A stretch of DNA of 26,064 bases, taken from Rhodanobacter sp. UBA5168 (GTDB lineage: Bacteria; Pseudomonadota; Gammaproteobacteria; Xanthomonadales; Rhodanobacteraceae). The notes beneath the pieces were generated by a model. It worked only from the letters and a program-made list of their open reading frames with translations, was not told the origin of the DNA and ran no database searches. Below are positions 1-8,711 of this stretch, one piece after another. A program made the translations under genes and the position numbers. Each line of letters opens with the position of its first letter. The stretch's first letter is position 1. The stretch lies in NCBI GenBank assembly GCA_002413455.1, contig DHXA01000025.1:8356-34419 (forward strand), written 5' to 3'.

Positions 1-1493
1 TGGCAACCGGGCTGGTCTCGGCGCCGATCCGTTTTTTTGCCAGCGAGCCGGTGTTCACGCTCAGCGGAAGGCAGGTCGGCGCCCTGTGCGTGATGGATCA
101 CACGCCACACACGGCACTGGGCGAAGCCGAACGCGCCGCGCTGCGCGATGCCGCCGCGCTGGCCGGCGCCAGTGTGGTGCTCGGCAGCTATATCGGACGT
201 ACCGATCCGGTGACCCAGCTGCCCCATCGCAACGCATTCTTCGGCGACCTGCACGGACAATTTCACGACGGCGTCGACCACGTCTGGCTCACCGCGATCG
301 AGGTGGCTCCGGTCGAGCGCTTCAACGCCTTCGTGCGGGCGATGGGGCATGCCTATGCTGACGAACTCATGCGCGGCGTGGCCGGGCGGATCCAGTCCTG
401 GCTGACGCCCGGCATGCGGTTGTATCAGGTTGGCGTGACCCGCTTCGCGGTGCTGCTGAGCAACACGCATGGGCTGCTCGACACGGCCCGACTGGACGAT
501 CTGGTGGCGCGTCTGCGCCGGCCGTTCGAATGCCTGAACATCCCGCTGACCATCCAGCCAGGCGTTGGACTGCTCAAGGTCGACGAGGCCGAGTTGCGCA
601 CCGGCGACCCGCTGCGGCTGGTGATGAGCGCCTCGCATGAAGCCCAGCACAGCGAGAGCGGCTGGGCACTGTACGACCGCGACCAGGACGAGCGGCACCG
701 GCGTGAGTTCTTCCTGGTCACCGAACTGGCCGCCGCACTTACCGAACGCACGGAGTTGGATCTCCACTACCAGCCACGCATCGACCTCGACCATGGCCGC
801 TGCGTGGCGGTGGAAGCCCTCGCGCGTTGGCAGCATCCCACGCTGGGCGTGGTTCCACCGACCGAGTTCATCCGGCTCGCCGAGTCGGCGGGGTTGATGC
901 GCTCGTTGACCCAGTGGGTACTCGACCACGGCATCGCCCAGCTCGCCGCCTGGCGTGAGCAGGGCCACGACATCCAGCTGTCGCTCAACGTCTCCAGCGC
1001 CGATTTCGGTGCCGATCTGGTCACCCGGCTGAAGGCGGCAGCATCGCGGCACGGGGTCGATCCAGGCTGGCTGGAATTGGAGTTCACCGAAAGCACGCTG
1101 ATGCTGCACAGCGACGCCACGCGCAGTCATCTGGCCGCCATCCGCCGGCTGGGCACCGGCATCGCCATCGACGATTTCGGCACCGGCTACAGCAATCTCA
1201 ACAGCTTGCGCCAGATGCCGGCCACCTGTCTGAAGATCGACCAGTCATTCGTGCGCGCCATCGATGCGAACCCGCACGACGCGGCCATCGTGCGCTCGGT
1301 GGCCGACCTCGCGCGCGACCTGGGCTTTCGCGTGGTGGTCGAGGGTGTGGAAACCCAGCGCGTGCTCGACGCCGTGCTCGACATGTCCTGCGATGAGGTA
1401 CAGGGCTTTCACCTCGCGCCGCCGATGCCGGCGCAGGCCCTGCCCGCCTGGCTCGTGGCCCACGCGCCGGCGAACATCCGCCGCTCGCGCTGA
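1..1493 (+). CDS. GAF/GGDEF/EAL c-di-GMP phosphodiesterase (5' end outside window)
   Basis: The frame is already open at the left edge (first full codon at base 3), so the N-terminus is missing. Upstream of the GTG at 51 it encodes a stretch typical of the end of a GAF domain (IRFFASEP, then GALCVMD). Counting from the codon at 51, residues about 50-210 form a GGDEF-like domain. Its active-site loop is degenerate: YQVGVTRF stands where GGDEF should be, so it probably does not make c-di-GMP. Residues about 222-470 form a well-conserved EAL domain with EALARW (E255), LNVSS (N313), EFTES (E345), DDFGTGYS (D374/D375), KIDQSF (K395) and VVEGVET (E431). These are the metal-binding and catalytic residues of active phosphodiesterases. 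The expected role is c-di-GMP hydrolysis under control of the sensory N-terminus. A polysaccharide synthase lies 2.5 kb away on the other strand, but no link can be shown. Confidence 0.93.
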   Translation, partial: ATGLVSAPIRFFASEPVFTLSGRQVGALCVMDHTPHTALGEAERAALRDAAALAGASVVLGSYIGRTDPVTQLPHRNAFFGDLHGQFHDGVDHVWLTAIEVAPVERFNAFVRAMGHAYADELMRGVAGRIQSWLTPGMRLYQVGVTRFAVLLSNTHGLLDTARLDDLVARLRRPFECLNIPLTIQPGVGLLKVDEAELRTGDPLRLVMSASHEAQHSESGWALYDRDQDERHRREFFLVTELAAALTERTELDLHYQPRIDLDHGRCVAVEALARWQHPTLGVVPPTEFIRLAESAGLMRSLTQWVLDHGIAQLAAWREQGHDIQLSLNVSSADFGADLVTRLKAAASRHGVDPGWLELEFTESTLMLHSDATRSHLAAIRRLGTGIAIDDFGTGYSNLNSLRQMPATCLKIDQSFVRAIDANPHDAAIVRSVADLARDLGFRVVVEGVETQRVLDAVLDMSCDEVQGFHLAPPMPAQALPAWLVAHAPANIRRSR

Positions 1494-1568
1494 ATCACGC
1501 CGGGATCGAAGCCGCAGCCCGCAGCGGCGAGCTGCTAACGTGCGGGCGAACCAACGCCGGAGCCCCGC

Positions 1569-1961
1569 ATGTCCATCATCCTCACCTTCGCCCTGTTGCT
1601 GGCTTCGCCGTCCGCTGGTCATCACGAGGCTTTCGCCGCACGCGTGCTGCGTGGCCGGCTGGTGGAAGCCGGTCCCACCGGTGCGGCCTATCAGAAGGCG
1701 CTATGGCAACAGATCAACGATCCCGCCGCCGCCGCGCTGAAGGAATGTATCGCCCGTCATGCACCGGCGGACAAGTCGCCATTCACCGTGGTCGCCAACG
1801 TGCGCGCCGATGGCAAGCCCGACCAGGTGGTGGCGCAGCCGGCCACGCCGGTCGCCAGCTGCTTCGCCGACTGGCTGGGCACGAACACCTTACCGGTGCC
1901 CCCCGAGCTGGCCAACGAGCCGGTCTATCCGATCGAGATCGACGTGAGCATCGTGCCCTGA
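1569..1961 (+). CDS. Small secreted protein of unknown function
   Basis: A 130-residue protein. The ATG is preceded by a good GGAG Shine-Dalgarno seven bases upstream (CGCCGGAGCCCCGC). The first ~17 residues (MSIILTFALLLASPSAG) look like a short signal peptide, so a periplasmic location is expected. The mature part has two cysteines (KECIARH and ASCFADWL) and a stretch, TVVANVRADGKPDQVV, that resembles the beta-strand part of TonB C-terminal-like domains. The family is not recognised with certainty. It lies 75 bases downstream of the EAL gene on the same strand and may be its own unit. Confidence 0.7.
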   Translation: MSIILTFALLLASPSAGHHEAFAARVLRGRLVEAGPTGAAYQKALWQQINDPAAAALKECIARHAPADKSPFTVVANVRADGKPDQVVAQPATPVASCFADWLGTNTLPVPPELANEPVYPIEIDVSIVP

Positions 1962-2009
1962 ATCCGCCATGCGGAACGGCAAGCCGCCCCGACAGCCATC
2001 AGCTCAGGC

Positions 2010-2552
2010 TCACACCGCCGTCAGCCGGGATTGCTGGAAACGGCGGTGATGGATCAGCAGACCGCTGAAATAGACGATGTAATAGCCCACCAGCAGGCCG
2101 ATCACCAGCATGGTCAACGGGCTGGCGGTGTAACCCATCGTCGCCATGACAGGCGCCCCGGCCGCCGCCGGGGCGTGTTGCATCTGCGGCAGCAATACCA
2201 GCAATCGCCAGGCCAGCCGGCCGAGCAGCAGTACCGTGAGCAGCGCCCCGATCCACGGGTGGGGCACGTAGCAATCGCCCTTGAGCGGGTCGACCTCGAA
2301 GCGGGTCAGGCGCAGACCGAGCAGACCGAGCGCGCCGCCGCTCAAGACGCCTCCGGCCAGCCCTTCGGCCAGTTCGATCCGATGAAATCCGCTGAGCGCG
2401 AGCGCGCCGCCAATCGCGGAAAACAGCACGATGCGGAAGATCATCCGCTTGCGCTGGATCGGCTGCCGGCCGAACTGGCGGCTCACCCGGCGCCAGACGA
2501 CCCAGGCCAGTAGCGGCAGCATGACGAGGTACTGGGTCAGGTGAGCGGGCAT
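2010..2552 (-). CDS. DUF1453-like (CcdC-type) integral membrane protein
   Basis: A 180-residue protein starting at MPAHLTQYLVML. The frame stays open 26 codons further upstream, but that part (MMPGRRSSSR...) is arginine- and serine-rich non-coding-like sequence, so the inner ATG is chosen. Four to five hydrophobic segments are visible: near residues 5-20, after RKRMIFRIVLF, ALGLLGL, IGALLTVLLLGRLAWRLLVLL, and TMLVIGLLVGYYIVYF near the C-terminus. The pattern RRVSRQFGRQPIQRKRM followed by a TRFE...HPWIG...GRL block matches what I recall of DUF1453 proteins of Xanthomonadales. The function is unknown. It converges with the secreted-protein gene, with a 48-base gap. Confidence 0.72.
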   Translation of the reverse strand: MPAHLTQYLVMLPLLAWVVWRRVSRQFGRQPIQRKRMIFRIVLFSAIGGALALSGFHRIELAEGLAGGVLSGGALGLLGLRLTRFEVDPLKGDCYVPHPWIGALLTVLLLGRLAWRLLVLLPQMQHAPAAAGAPVMATMGYTASPLTMLVIGLLVGYYIVYFSGLLIHHRRFQQSRLTAV

Positions 2553-2657
2553 CTTGGGAATCGCGCGTGATGGACCTGCGCGCAGCTTAATCGAGCCGGC
2601 GCGCGAAGACGACCGCCGCCCCGGCATCACATCGGCAAGCGGGCAACGCCGGCAAGG

Positions 2658-4061
2658 TCAAAGCGGATAGCTGACCGACAGCACCAGGTTATTGTTCCAG
2701 TAGCCCGCACCGCCACTGCTGTCCGAGGCTGCCGAACTGCGGCCAAGCTGGAACTGCAGGCGCCCGTTGTACGGCAGGCGTCCCTCCAGCGACGCTTTCC
2801 AGCCGTAGATGCCGGCATTCGTGCCGTCGATGGTCTGGCGCCCGATGTCGGCGGTGGCACGCAGTTTCCAGCGCGGGCTGAAGCCGTAGACGCCGACCAA
2901 ACCAGCCGTGGTGGCACGGTATCGGGCCGGGTTGAAATAGACCCCGCGGCCCGGCTGGCTGCTGTGGAAAAGGCGCGTGGACAACTCCGCGCCTATCGCC
3001 GCGGCGGTATCGGGAATGTCGCGTGGACTGAGCAGCACCCGCAGCATGCCGCCGTCGCGGCGATTGCCGTCGCTGAAGGTCTGGCGGTAATACGTGGGAA
3101 GCACGTACCAGGCCGTCGCCGGGCGCAGGCTTGCAGCGAGGCTGGAGGTGTTGCCGACCAGTCGCCGTTCGATCGCCGCATCGGTCAGCAGCGGCGCGCG
3201 CTCCGCACCGACCGACAGGCTGAAGCTGTCGCTGGCCCGCATGGTCCAGTGCATGGCACCTTGCAGGTACTGCCAACCGCTACTTCGACCCAGCCCAAGC
3301 CGCAGGTCGATGTAATGGTCGTCGGCGATGCGCAGCTGACCGAGCAATGCCGCGTCGTCGAGCCGGCGCTGTCGCTGCCGGTCGTCCACGCGTACGGTGC
3401 CGGCGGCGACGCCCCACCCCAGCGCCTGCTGACCTTCGACGCGCGGGGCGGAACGCCAGGCCGCGTCCACCCGCCAGGTATCGAGATCCTCGCTGTCGTG
3501 GCTGAAGCCGAAGCTGCCTTCCATGCGCGGCGCCAACGCGTAGCGCATATCGTCCTGCAGCAGCCGGTATTGCGTCCCGGCGTGTCCCGTCGGCGGCGGC
3601 GCCTCCAGGTACGCCGGGCTCTTGTCCTGCCAGCCCAGCGACTGCATGGCCCTCATCAATTCCAGCGTGGGCCCGGCTTGTCCCCGGGCAAACGGCGCCA
3701 CCAACGCGAACGCCTTGCGCGGATAGTCCTGCGCATTCAGCGCCTGCGCGAGGCCGCTGTCGGCCGCCTCGCGCCCGGCGATATCGGTGGCCTGCTCGCG
3801 GGCCAATCCGAACGCCCGTGACGCGGCCGGATAATCACCCAGCCAGAGGTTTGCCCGGCCCAGGCCAATGGCCGCAGCAAAAGCGTCATCGCGGTTGCCG
3901 TCGGGCTGCGCCAGCGCGGCGCTGAACAAGGCTCGCGCCCGTTGCGGTTCACCGGCTTCAAATGCAGCGCGCCCCGCGCGTATCCCGTCCGCCATCGACT
4001 GGATCTGGGCATACGCCCCAGGCATCAGCAAGAGCAGCAGCAAAGGGAGACCGCGCCTCAT
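2658..4061 (-). CDS. TPR plus beta-barrel outer-membrane polysaccharide export protein (PgaA-like, short)
   Basis: A 467-residue protein. The ATG at 4061 overlaps the stop of the glycosyltransferase gene by four bases (ATGA), so the two are translationally coupled. The N-terminus (MRRGLPLLLLLLMPGAYA) is a clear Sec signal peptide. Residues about 20-150 are alanine-rich helical repeats of TPR type (RAGRAAFEAGEPQRARALF, LWLGDYPAASRAF). From about 180 to the end the sequence alternates polar and hydrophobic residues with many aromatics (SFGFSHDSEDL, YIDLRLGLGRSSGW, YVLPTYYRQTF), as in an outer-membrane barrel; it ends in NLVLSVSYPL. This is the architecture of PgaA-type exopolysaccharide porins but much shorter than the roughly 800-residue E. 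coli protein. The open frame continues upstream to 4715, but that part is antisense to the glycosyltransferase gene and is not a real N-terminus. Confidence 0.82.
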   Translation of the reverse strand: MRRGLPLLLLLLMPGAYAQIQSMADGIRAGRAAFEAGEPQRARALFSAALAQPDGNRDDAFAAAIGLGRANLWLGDYPAASRAFGLAREQATDIAGREAADSGLAQALNAQDYPRKAFALVAPFARGQAGPTLELMRAMQSLGWQDKSPAYLEAPPPTGHAGTQYRLLQDDMRYALAPRMEGSFGFSHDSEDLDTWRVDAAWRSAPRVEGQQALGWGVAAGTVRVDDRQRQRRLDDAALLGQLRIADDHYIDLRLGLGRSSGWQYLQGAMHWTMRASDSFSLSVGAERAPLLTDAAIERRLVGNTSSLAASLRPATAWYVLPTYYRQTFSDGNRRDGGMLRVLLSPRDIPDTAAAIGAELSTRLFHSSQPGRGVYFNPARYRATTAGLVGVYGFSPRWKLRATADIGRQTIDGTNAGIYGWKASLEGRLPYNGRLQFQLGRSSAASDSSGGAGYWNNNLVLSVSYPL

Positions 4062-5449
4062 TTCGTCCCCCAGCGTTTGCGCAGGTTGAACAATTCGGAC
4101 AGGTAACCCACCACGCAGCCAGGTTGCAGCACGATGCCGTAGAACAGGGCATACATCATGAAGCCGACCGGGTTGCGGCGTACCTTGAGCCCCTGCGCCT
4201 TGAACATGCGCGACTGGATGAAGAACATCAGGTAGTTGACGACCAGGGCCAGCGGCAACACCAGCAAGGTCATCGGGCCAGCCAGCCAGTAGTAGCCGAA
4301 CAGTGCCAGCACCAGGCCCGGCAGGAAGAACAGCACGTAAACCACGTCCATGAAGGGAAACAGCAAGTTCCACCAGACAAAAAGCGTACTCATGCGCCGC
4401 TGCACCAACAGCTGCGGGTGCGCCTTGAACGCCTCGATCAACCCGCGCGACCAGCGCTGACGCTGACGGATGAATTGCTTCAACGTGGTGGGCGCGTTGG
4501 TGAAGGTGACCGCGTCCTCGCAGTAACCCACCCGGTGACCACGCTTGAGTATCGCCCAGGTCAGCACGATGTCCTCGCCCACGCATTCCGGCCAGCCGCC
4601 CACGTCGCGCAGCACGTCGGTGCGATAGATGGAGAACGCACCTTGCGCCACCATGGTGCCCTGGAACAGGCTCTGCAATCGCTTGATGGCGGCGATGCCG
4701 TGGAAATAATCCCACTCCTGCACGCGTGTCACCAGATTATGCCGGGAGTTGCGCAGCAGCACTGCCCCGGCCACGGCCGCGGTATGGGGTGGATCGCTGA
4801 GAAAGCGGCCGACCAGATTCCGCAGCGCATCGCGGTACAGGTACGAATCGCCGTCCAGGGTAATTGTCAGCACGTGCCCGGCCCGCTTGAGGCCCTGGTT
4901 CAGCGCATTGGCCTTGCCGCCGTTGTGCTCCAGATCGAGCACCTGCAGCCACGGGTAGGACACGCTGCGCAGGCGCGCCATCGTGGCATCGGTGGAGCCG
5001 TCGTTGATCACCAGCACCTGCATCGGTGCCGGATAATCCTGCTTGTCCAGGCTTTCCAGCGTGGACAGGATGGAGTCCTGTTCGTTGTAAGCCGCCACCA
5101 GCACGGTGATGCCGGGGTACACGCCGATGGCAACGCGCGGCGGACGTCGATCCAGCAGCAAACCCGCCACCAGGAACGCGTTCATGAAACCCGGCAATAT
5201 CGCGATACCGATGATGGCCACATGGGCAAGCGTGCCGCCCATCAGCAGCGACAGCTCGTCGATCCAGTGCCGCGCCAGCGCATAGGAGGCGACCGACCAT
5301 GCGAACGCCACGGCAATGGTTATGGCGAACTTCAGCCACACCGGCACATAGCGCTTCCTGCTCCAGCGCGTCGCCGCGTCGAAAGGGGGTTCGGCGGGAA
5401 TATCCGCAACCGGCTCGGCATGTATCCGTTCGAGGACTTGCAGGTTCAT
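4058..5449 (-). CDS. Processive family 2 glycosyltransferase, PgaC/IcaA-like
   Basis: A 463-residue inner-membrane protein starting at MNLQVLERIH. Two N-terminal membrane segments (about 38-60 and 74-99) precede a GT-A catalytic domain at about 112-345. Visible motifs are VAAYNEQDS, VINDGSTD (D150), TLDGDS (D199, D201), VGEDIVLTW (E292, D293) and the processivity motif QRQRW (329-333). Four to five further membrane segments follow (355-412 and 428-450). This is the layout of poly-beta-1,6-N-acetylglucosamine synthases and related polymerising transferases. The polymer made cannot be told from sequence; hyaluronan- or cellulose-like products are not excluded. The downstream partner is a PgaA-like porin. 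No PgaB deacetylase or PgaD subunit gene is nearby. The 515-base upstream region carries a promoter and palindrome. Confidence 0.9.
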   Translation of the reverse strand: MNLQVLERIHAEPVADIPAEPPFDAATRWSRKRYVPVWLKFAITIAVAFAWSVASYALARHWIDELSLLMGGTLAHVAIIGIAILPGFMNAFLVAGLLLDRRPPRVAIGVYPGITVLVAAYNEQDSILSTLESLDKQDYPAPMQVLVINDGSTDATMARLRSVSYPWLQVLDLEHNGGKANALNQGLKRAGHVLTITLDGDSYLYRDALRNLVGRFLSDPPHTAAVAGAVLLRNSRHNLVTRVQEWDYFHGIAAIKRLQSLFQGTMVAQGAFSIYRTDVLRDVGGWPECVGEDIVLTWAILKRGHRVGYCEDAVTFTNAPTTLKQFIRQRQRWSRGLIEAFKAHPQLLVQRRMSTLFVWWNLLFPFMDVVYVLFFLPGLVLALFGYYWLAGPMTLLVLPLALVVNYLMFFIQSRMFKAQGLKVRRNPVGFMMYALFYGIVLQPGCVVGYLSELFNLRKRWGTK

Positions 5450-5556
5450 GACGGTCGATCCGAAATAAACAGGCCCAAAAGCGATGGCCAATGGTCGCAG
5501 CCCCCTACGACGGACGACCTGATTGGCCCCACCGCTGGAGTCGCGCTGCGTAGCCC

Positions 5557-5593
5557 CACTGGTACAGCAGTTATTCAATAACTGTACCCAGTG
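5557..5593. repeat. Bulged 37-bp palindrome at the glycosyltransferase promoter
   Basis: Read on the minus strand, CACTGGGTACAGTTATT pairs with AATAACTGCTGTACCAGTG around a single central base. The arms match except for one extra G in one arm and an extra three bases (CAG) in the other. It starts at about the predicted transcription start of the promoter at 5600-5627. It could be an operator for a dimeric regulator or a hairpin at the 5' end of the mRNA. It has no T tract, so it is not a typical terminator. The pairing is direct observation; the role is inference. Confidence 0.6.
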
Positions 5594-5599
5594 TGAAGC

Positions 5600-5627
5600 A
5601 TTTAACGTGCCATAAGCAAAGCGTCAA
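5600..5627 (-). promoter_or_regulatory. Predicted sigma70 promoter of the glycosyltransferase/porin operon
   Basis: On the minus strand a TTGACG box (5622-5627, five of six matches to consensus) is followed after 16 bases by TTAAAT (5600-5605, four of six). This AT-rich patch stands out in otherwise very GC-rich sequence. It would place the start of transcription near 5592, giving a leader of about 140 bases before the ATG at 5449. Confidence 0.5.
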
Positions 5628-5964
5628 AATGCGGTCAGGTGGCGGGATGTGCGGCGCAAACGGCAGTTCAGCGGCGACACCCATTCGGCACGTTGCGGGC
5701 AGGCCGCATCCCGCGATGGGCCGCTGCCGGATGGCGACGGGCGCGCCGCCAGCAGCAACCAATCCGGTCAGTCCTGGCGGCCCTTGGGCACTAATAGACG
5801 TATGTGGCAACGCCACCATGGCTTGTGGTGGACGGGACGGGCTCCCGCCATCTCCGTCGGCAGATGCCTCCGACTCACGCGAAGCAGCAGGCTGCCGCTT
5901 CCGGCTAACGGCTAACGGATTCGCGCTGACCGCCTTGTGAGCTGGCTGAGCCTGCCTGGAAGGC
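5628..5964. other. Non-coding stretch between gpmA and the glycosyltransferase promoter
   Basis: About 340 bases with no convincing gene. Open frames exist on both strands (for example about 115 codons on the plus strand), but they have no recognisable domain, no good ribosome site and no coding-like composition. Small imperfect hairpins occur, for example CCACC...GGTGG near 5813-5833. No strong terminator for gpmA was found. Confidence 0.55.
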
Positions 5965-6708
5965 CTATTTCGCCTTGCCCTGGTTTGCCACCGCGGCCAT
6001 CTTCGCCGCGATTGCGGCGGCATCGCCGAGGTAGTAATGGCGCAGCGGCTTGAGATGTTCATCGAACTCGTACACCAGTGGCACGCCGTTGGGGATGTTC
6101 AGTTCGACGATCGCCTCGTCGGAGATGCCGTCGAGATACTTCACCAGCGCGCGCAGCGAATTGCCGTGTGCCACCACCAGTGCGCGCTGGCCGGCGCGGA
6201 TCGCCGGCGCCAGTACCTCGTGCCAGTACGGCAGCACGCGCTCGACGGTGTCCTTCAGGCACTCGGTGTCGGGGATCTCCTTCGGATCCAGCGTGGCGTA
6301 GCGTGGATCGTGCACCGACTCGTTGGCGCTGCGCTCCAGAGGCGGCGGCGGGATGTCGTAGCTGCGGCGCCAGATCTTGACCTGCTCCTCGCCGTATTTC
6401 GCGGCGGTCTCGGCCTTGTTGAGGCCCGTCAGCCCACCGTAATGGCGCTCGTTGAGGCGCCAGTCGGTGACCACCGGCAGCCACATCAGGTCCATCGCAT
6501 CCTGCACACCCCACAAGGTACGCACCGCGCGCTTGAGCACCGAGGTGTGCGCCACGTCGAAGGCGAACCCGTCGGCCTGCAACAACCGCCCCGCTTCCTG
6601 CGCTTCGGCCACACCCTGCGTGGTGAGGTCGACATCGGCCCAGCCGCTGAAACGGTTATCGAGATTCCACTGGGATTGGCCGTGACGGATCAGTACGAGC
6701 TTGTGCAT
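5965..6708 (-). CDS. gpmA: 2,3-bisphosphoglycerate-dependent phosphoglycerate mutase
   Basis: A 247-residue cytoplasmic glycolytic enzyme that interconverts 3- and 2-phosphoglycerate through a phosphohistidine. The start at [12 protein letters not shown] is chosen because family members begin there; an in-frame ATG five codons upstream is less likely. Conserved features are RHGQSQWN (catalytic H9), the [12 protein letters not shown] block, [15 protein letters not shown] (acid/base E87) and [15 protein letters not shown] (H181). The length is as usual for the family (about 250). It lies divergent from the beta-helix protein gene at 6852. Confidence 0.97.
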   Translation of the reverse strand: MHKLVLIRHGQSQWNLDNRFSGWADVDLTTQGVAEAQEAGRLLQADGFAFDVAHTSVLKRAVRTLWGVQDAMDLMWLPVVTDWRLNERHYGGLTGLNKAETAAKYGEEQVKIWRRSYDIPPPPLERSANESVHDPRYATLDPKEIPDTECLKDTVERVLPYWHEVLAPAIRAGQRALVVAHGNSLRALVKYLDGISDEAIVELNIPNGVPLVYEFDEHLKPLRHYYLGDAAAIAAKMAAVANQGKAK

Positions 6709-6773
6709 GGATGCATCCAACACATGGGGTGAACCGGCAATGGTGCAGGCCCATCACGGCAGCGTCAAATTCG

Positions 6774-6813
6774 GCCCCTGCCACAGGTCATGCTAAACCC
6801 GCGGTGCAGGGGC
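6774..6813. promoter_or_regulatory. Inverted repeat with candidate -10 in the gpmA/6852 divergent region
   Basis: GCCCCTGCCAC (6774-6784) faces GTGCAGGGGC (6804-6813); the arms pair except for one extra C. The loop carries TGCTAAAC, a passable extended -10 for the plus-strand gene starting at 6852. The repeat is visible. Its use as an operator or promoter is a guess, and no convincing -35 box was seen. Confidence 0.3.
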
Positions 6814-6851
6814 TGCATCCCAGTGCGCACCACCCATTCTCGGAGATTGCC

Positions 6852-7511
6852 ATGCGTCGCTTTTCGACGGTTCTCATACTCGCCGCCTTCACGCTGGGCC
6901 TGCCGCTGCTGGCCGCCGCGCACGATGACGATATCGACAAGATCAATGGCACGGTGCATGTCGAGGCCGGCCAGCATGCCGGCGATGTCAGCTCGGTGAA
7001 CGGCTCGGTGGAAATCGGGGACAACGCTGTCGTGCAGAAGGCCAGCACGGTCAACGGCTCGGTCGAACTGGGTGACAAGGCGCAGGCCAGCGAACTGGGC
7101 ACGGTCAACGGCGCGATCACCCTCGGCCGTGGCAGCCATGTGCGCGGCGAGGTCGAGGCCGTCAACGGGCATATCCAGCTGGGCCAGGGCGCCGACGTGG
7201 GCGGCAAGGTCGACAACGTCAACGGTGGGATCGAACTTGACGCCGCGCACGTCGGCGGCGGCATCGAGACCGTCAGTGGCGACATTACCGTGGGCGCCAA
7301 CTCGCGCGTCGAGGGCGGCATGCTGATCGACAAGCCGCATGGCTGGTTCAGCGGCAGCAGCCGCACGCCGGTGGTGGTGATCGGCCCGCACGCGGTGGTG
7401 CAGGGCACGCTGGAGTTCCGCCGCGAGGTGGTGCTGAAAGTCAGCGACAGCGCACAGATCGGTCCGGTGAAAGGCGCCACGCCGGTGAAGTTCAGCGGCG
7501 CCACGCCGTAA
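6852..7511 (+). CDS. Secreted beta-helix-like repeat protein (polymer-forming/bactofilin-like style)
   Basis: A 219-residue protein. The ATG at 6852 has a CGGAGA ribosome site and opens a clean signal peptide (MRRFSTVLILAAFTLGLPLLAAA). The frame is open upstream to 6711, but that part is not coding-like. After the signal, a short motif repeats seven times: INGTVHV (31), VNGSVEI (49), VNGSVEL (67), VNGAITL (85), VNGHIQL (104), VNGGIEL (123), VSGDITV (141). The spacing is 18 or 19 residues, as expected for the rungs of a beta-solenoid. The C-terminal part (VVVIGPHAVVQGTLEFRREV, then DSAQIGPV) continues the style. It is probably periplasmic or surface-exposed. The family resembles polymer-forming bactofilin-like proteins but is exported; the function is unknown. 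Confidence 0.85.
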   Translation: MRRFSTVLILAAFTLGLPLLAAAHDDDIDKINGTVHVEAGQHAGDVSSVNGSVEIGDNAVVQKASTVNGSVELGDKAQASELGTVNGAITLGRGSHVRGEVEAVNGHIQLGQGADVGGKVDNVNGGIELDAAHVGGGIETVSGDITVGANSRVEGGMLIDKPHGWFSGSSRTPVVVIGPHAVVQGTLEFRREVVLKVSDSAQIGPVKGATPVKFSGATP

Positions 7512-7525
7512 GCTTGTGCTCTATC

Positions 7526-7597
7526 TGTGGGAACGACTTCAGTCGCGATGCTCCTGAACTTCTCGCGGAAAGCATCGCGACTGAAGTCGCTCCCACA
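7526..7597. repeat. REP-like long inverted repeat
   Basis: The arms TGTGGGAACGACTTCAGTCG (continuing to 7552) and 7571-7597 are complementary at 26 of 27 positions, around an 18-base loop. The core TGTGGGAGCGACTTCAGTCG is, to my knowledge, a common dispersed extragenic palindrome of Xanthomonadaceae/Rhodanobacteraceae and pseudomonads, of the kind linked to RAYT transposases. It sits between the convergent ends of the beta-helix protein gene (7511) and hemF (7620) and may also act as a bidirectional transcription terminator or mRNA stabiliser. Confidence 0.88.
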
Positions 7598-7619
7598 AAT
7601 CCCGTGCCCGGATGGGCCC

Positions 7620-8552
<933 letters not shown>

Positions 8553-8711
8553 TTAGCAAGCCATCCGGCGCAGCGGCTGCGGCGAGGCGCCACGTGCACC
8601 GACGACAACGGCCTGCCAGGTGGCGACGCAGATCGCTGCGACCCGGCGACATGCGCGGCCTGCGCGGGCACTCGAACGCGCACAAGTCGCGAGTCGCGCG
8701 ACCCGTTGCGC

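Noticed and set aside
4062..4715. Possible N-terminal extension or fusion of the PgaA-like protein
   Set aside because: The ATG at 4061 opens a textbook signal peptide and overlaps the upstream stop as ATGA; the extension is in the wrong frame of the glycosyltransferase gene.
3962..5581. 539-codon plus-strand frame opposite the glycosyltransferase
   Set aside because: Antisense to conserved GT2 motifs, with no recognisable protein features.
5571..6062. Possible 163-residue protein between gpmA and the glycosyltransferase
   Set aside because: No ribosome site, partial overlap with gpmA, no domains, and it runs across the promoter and palindrome.
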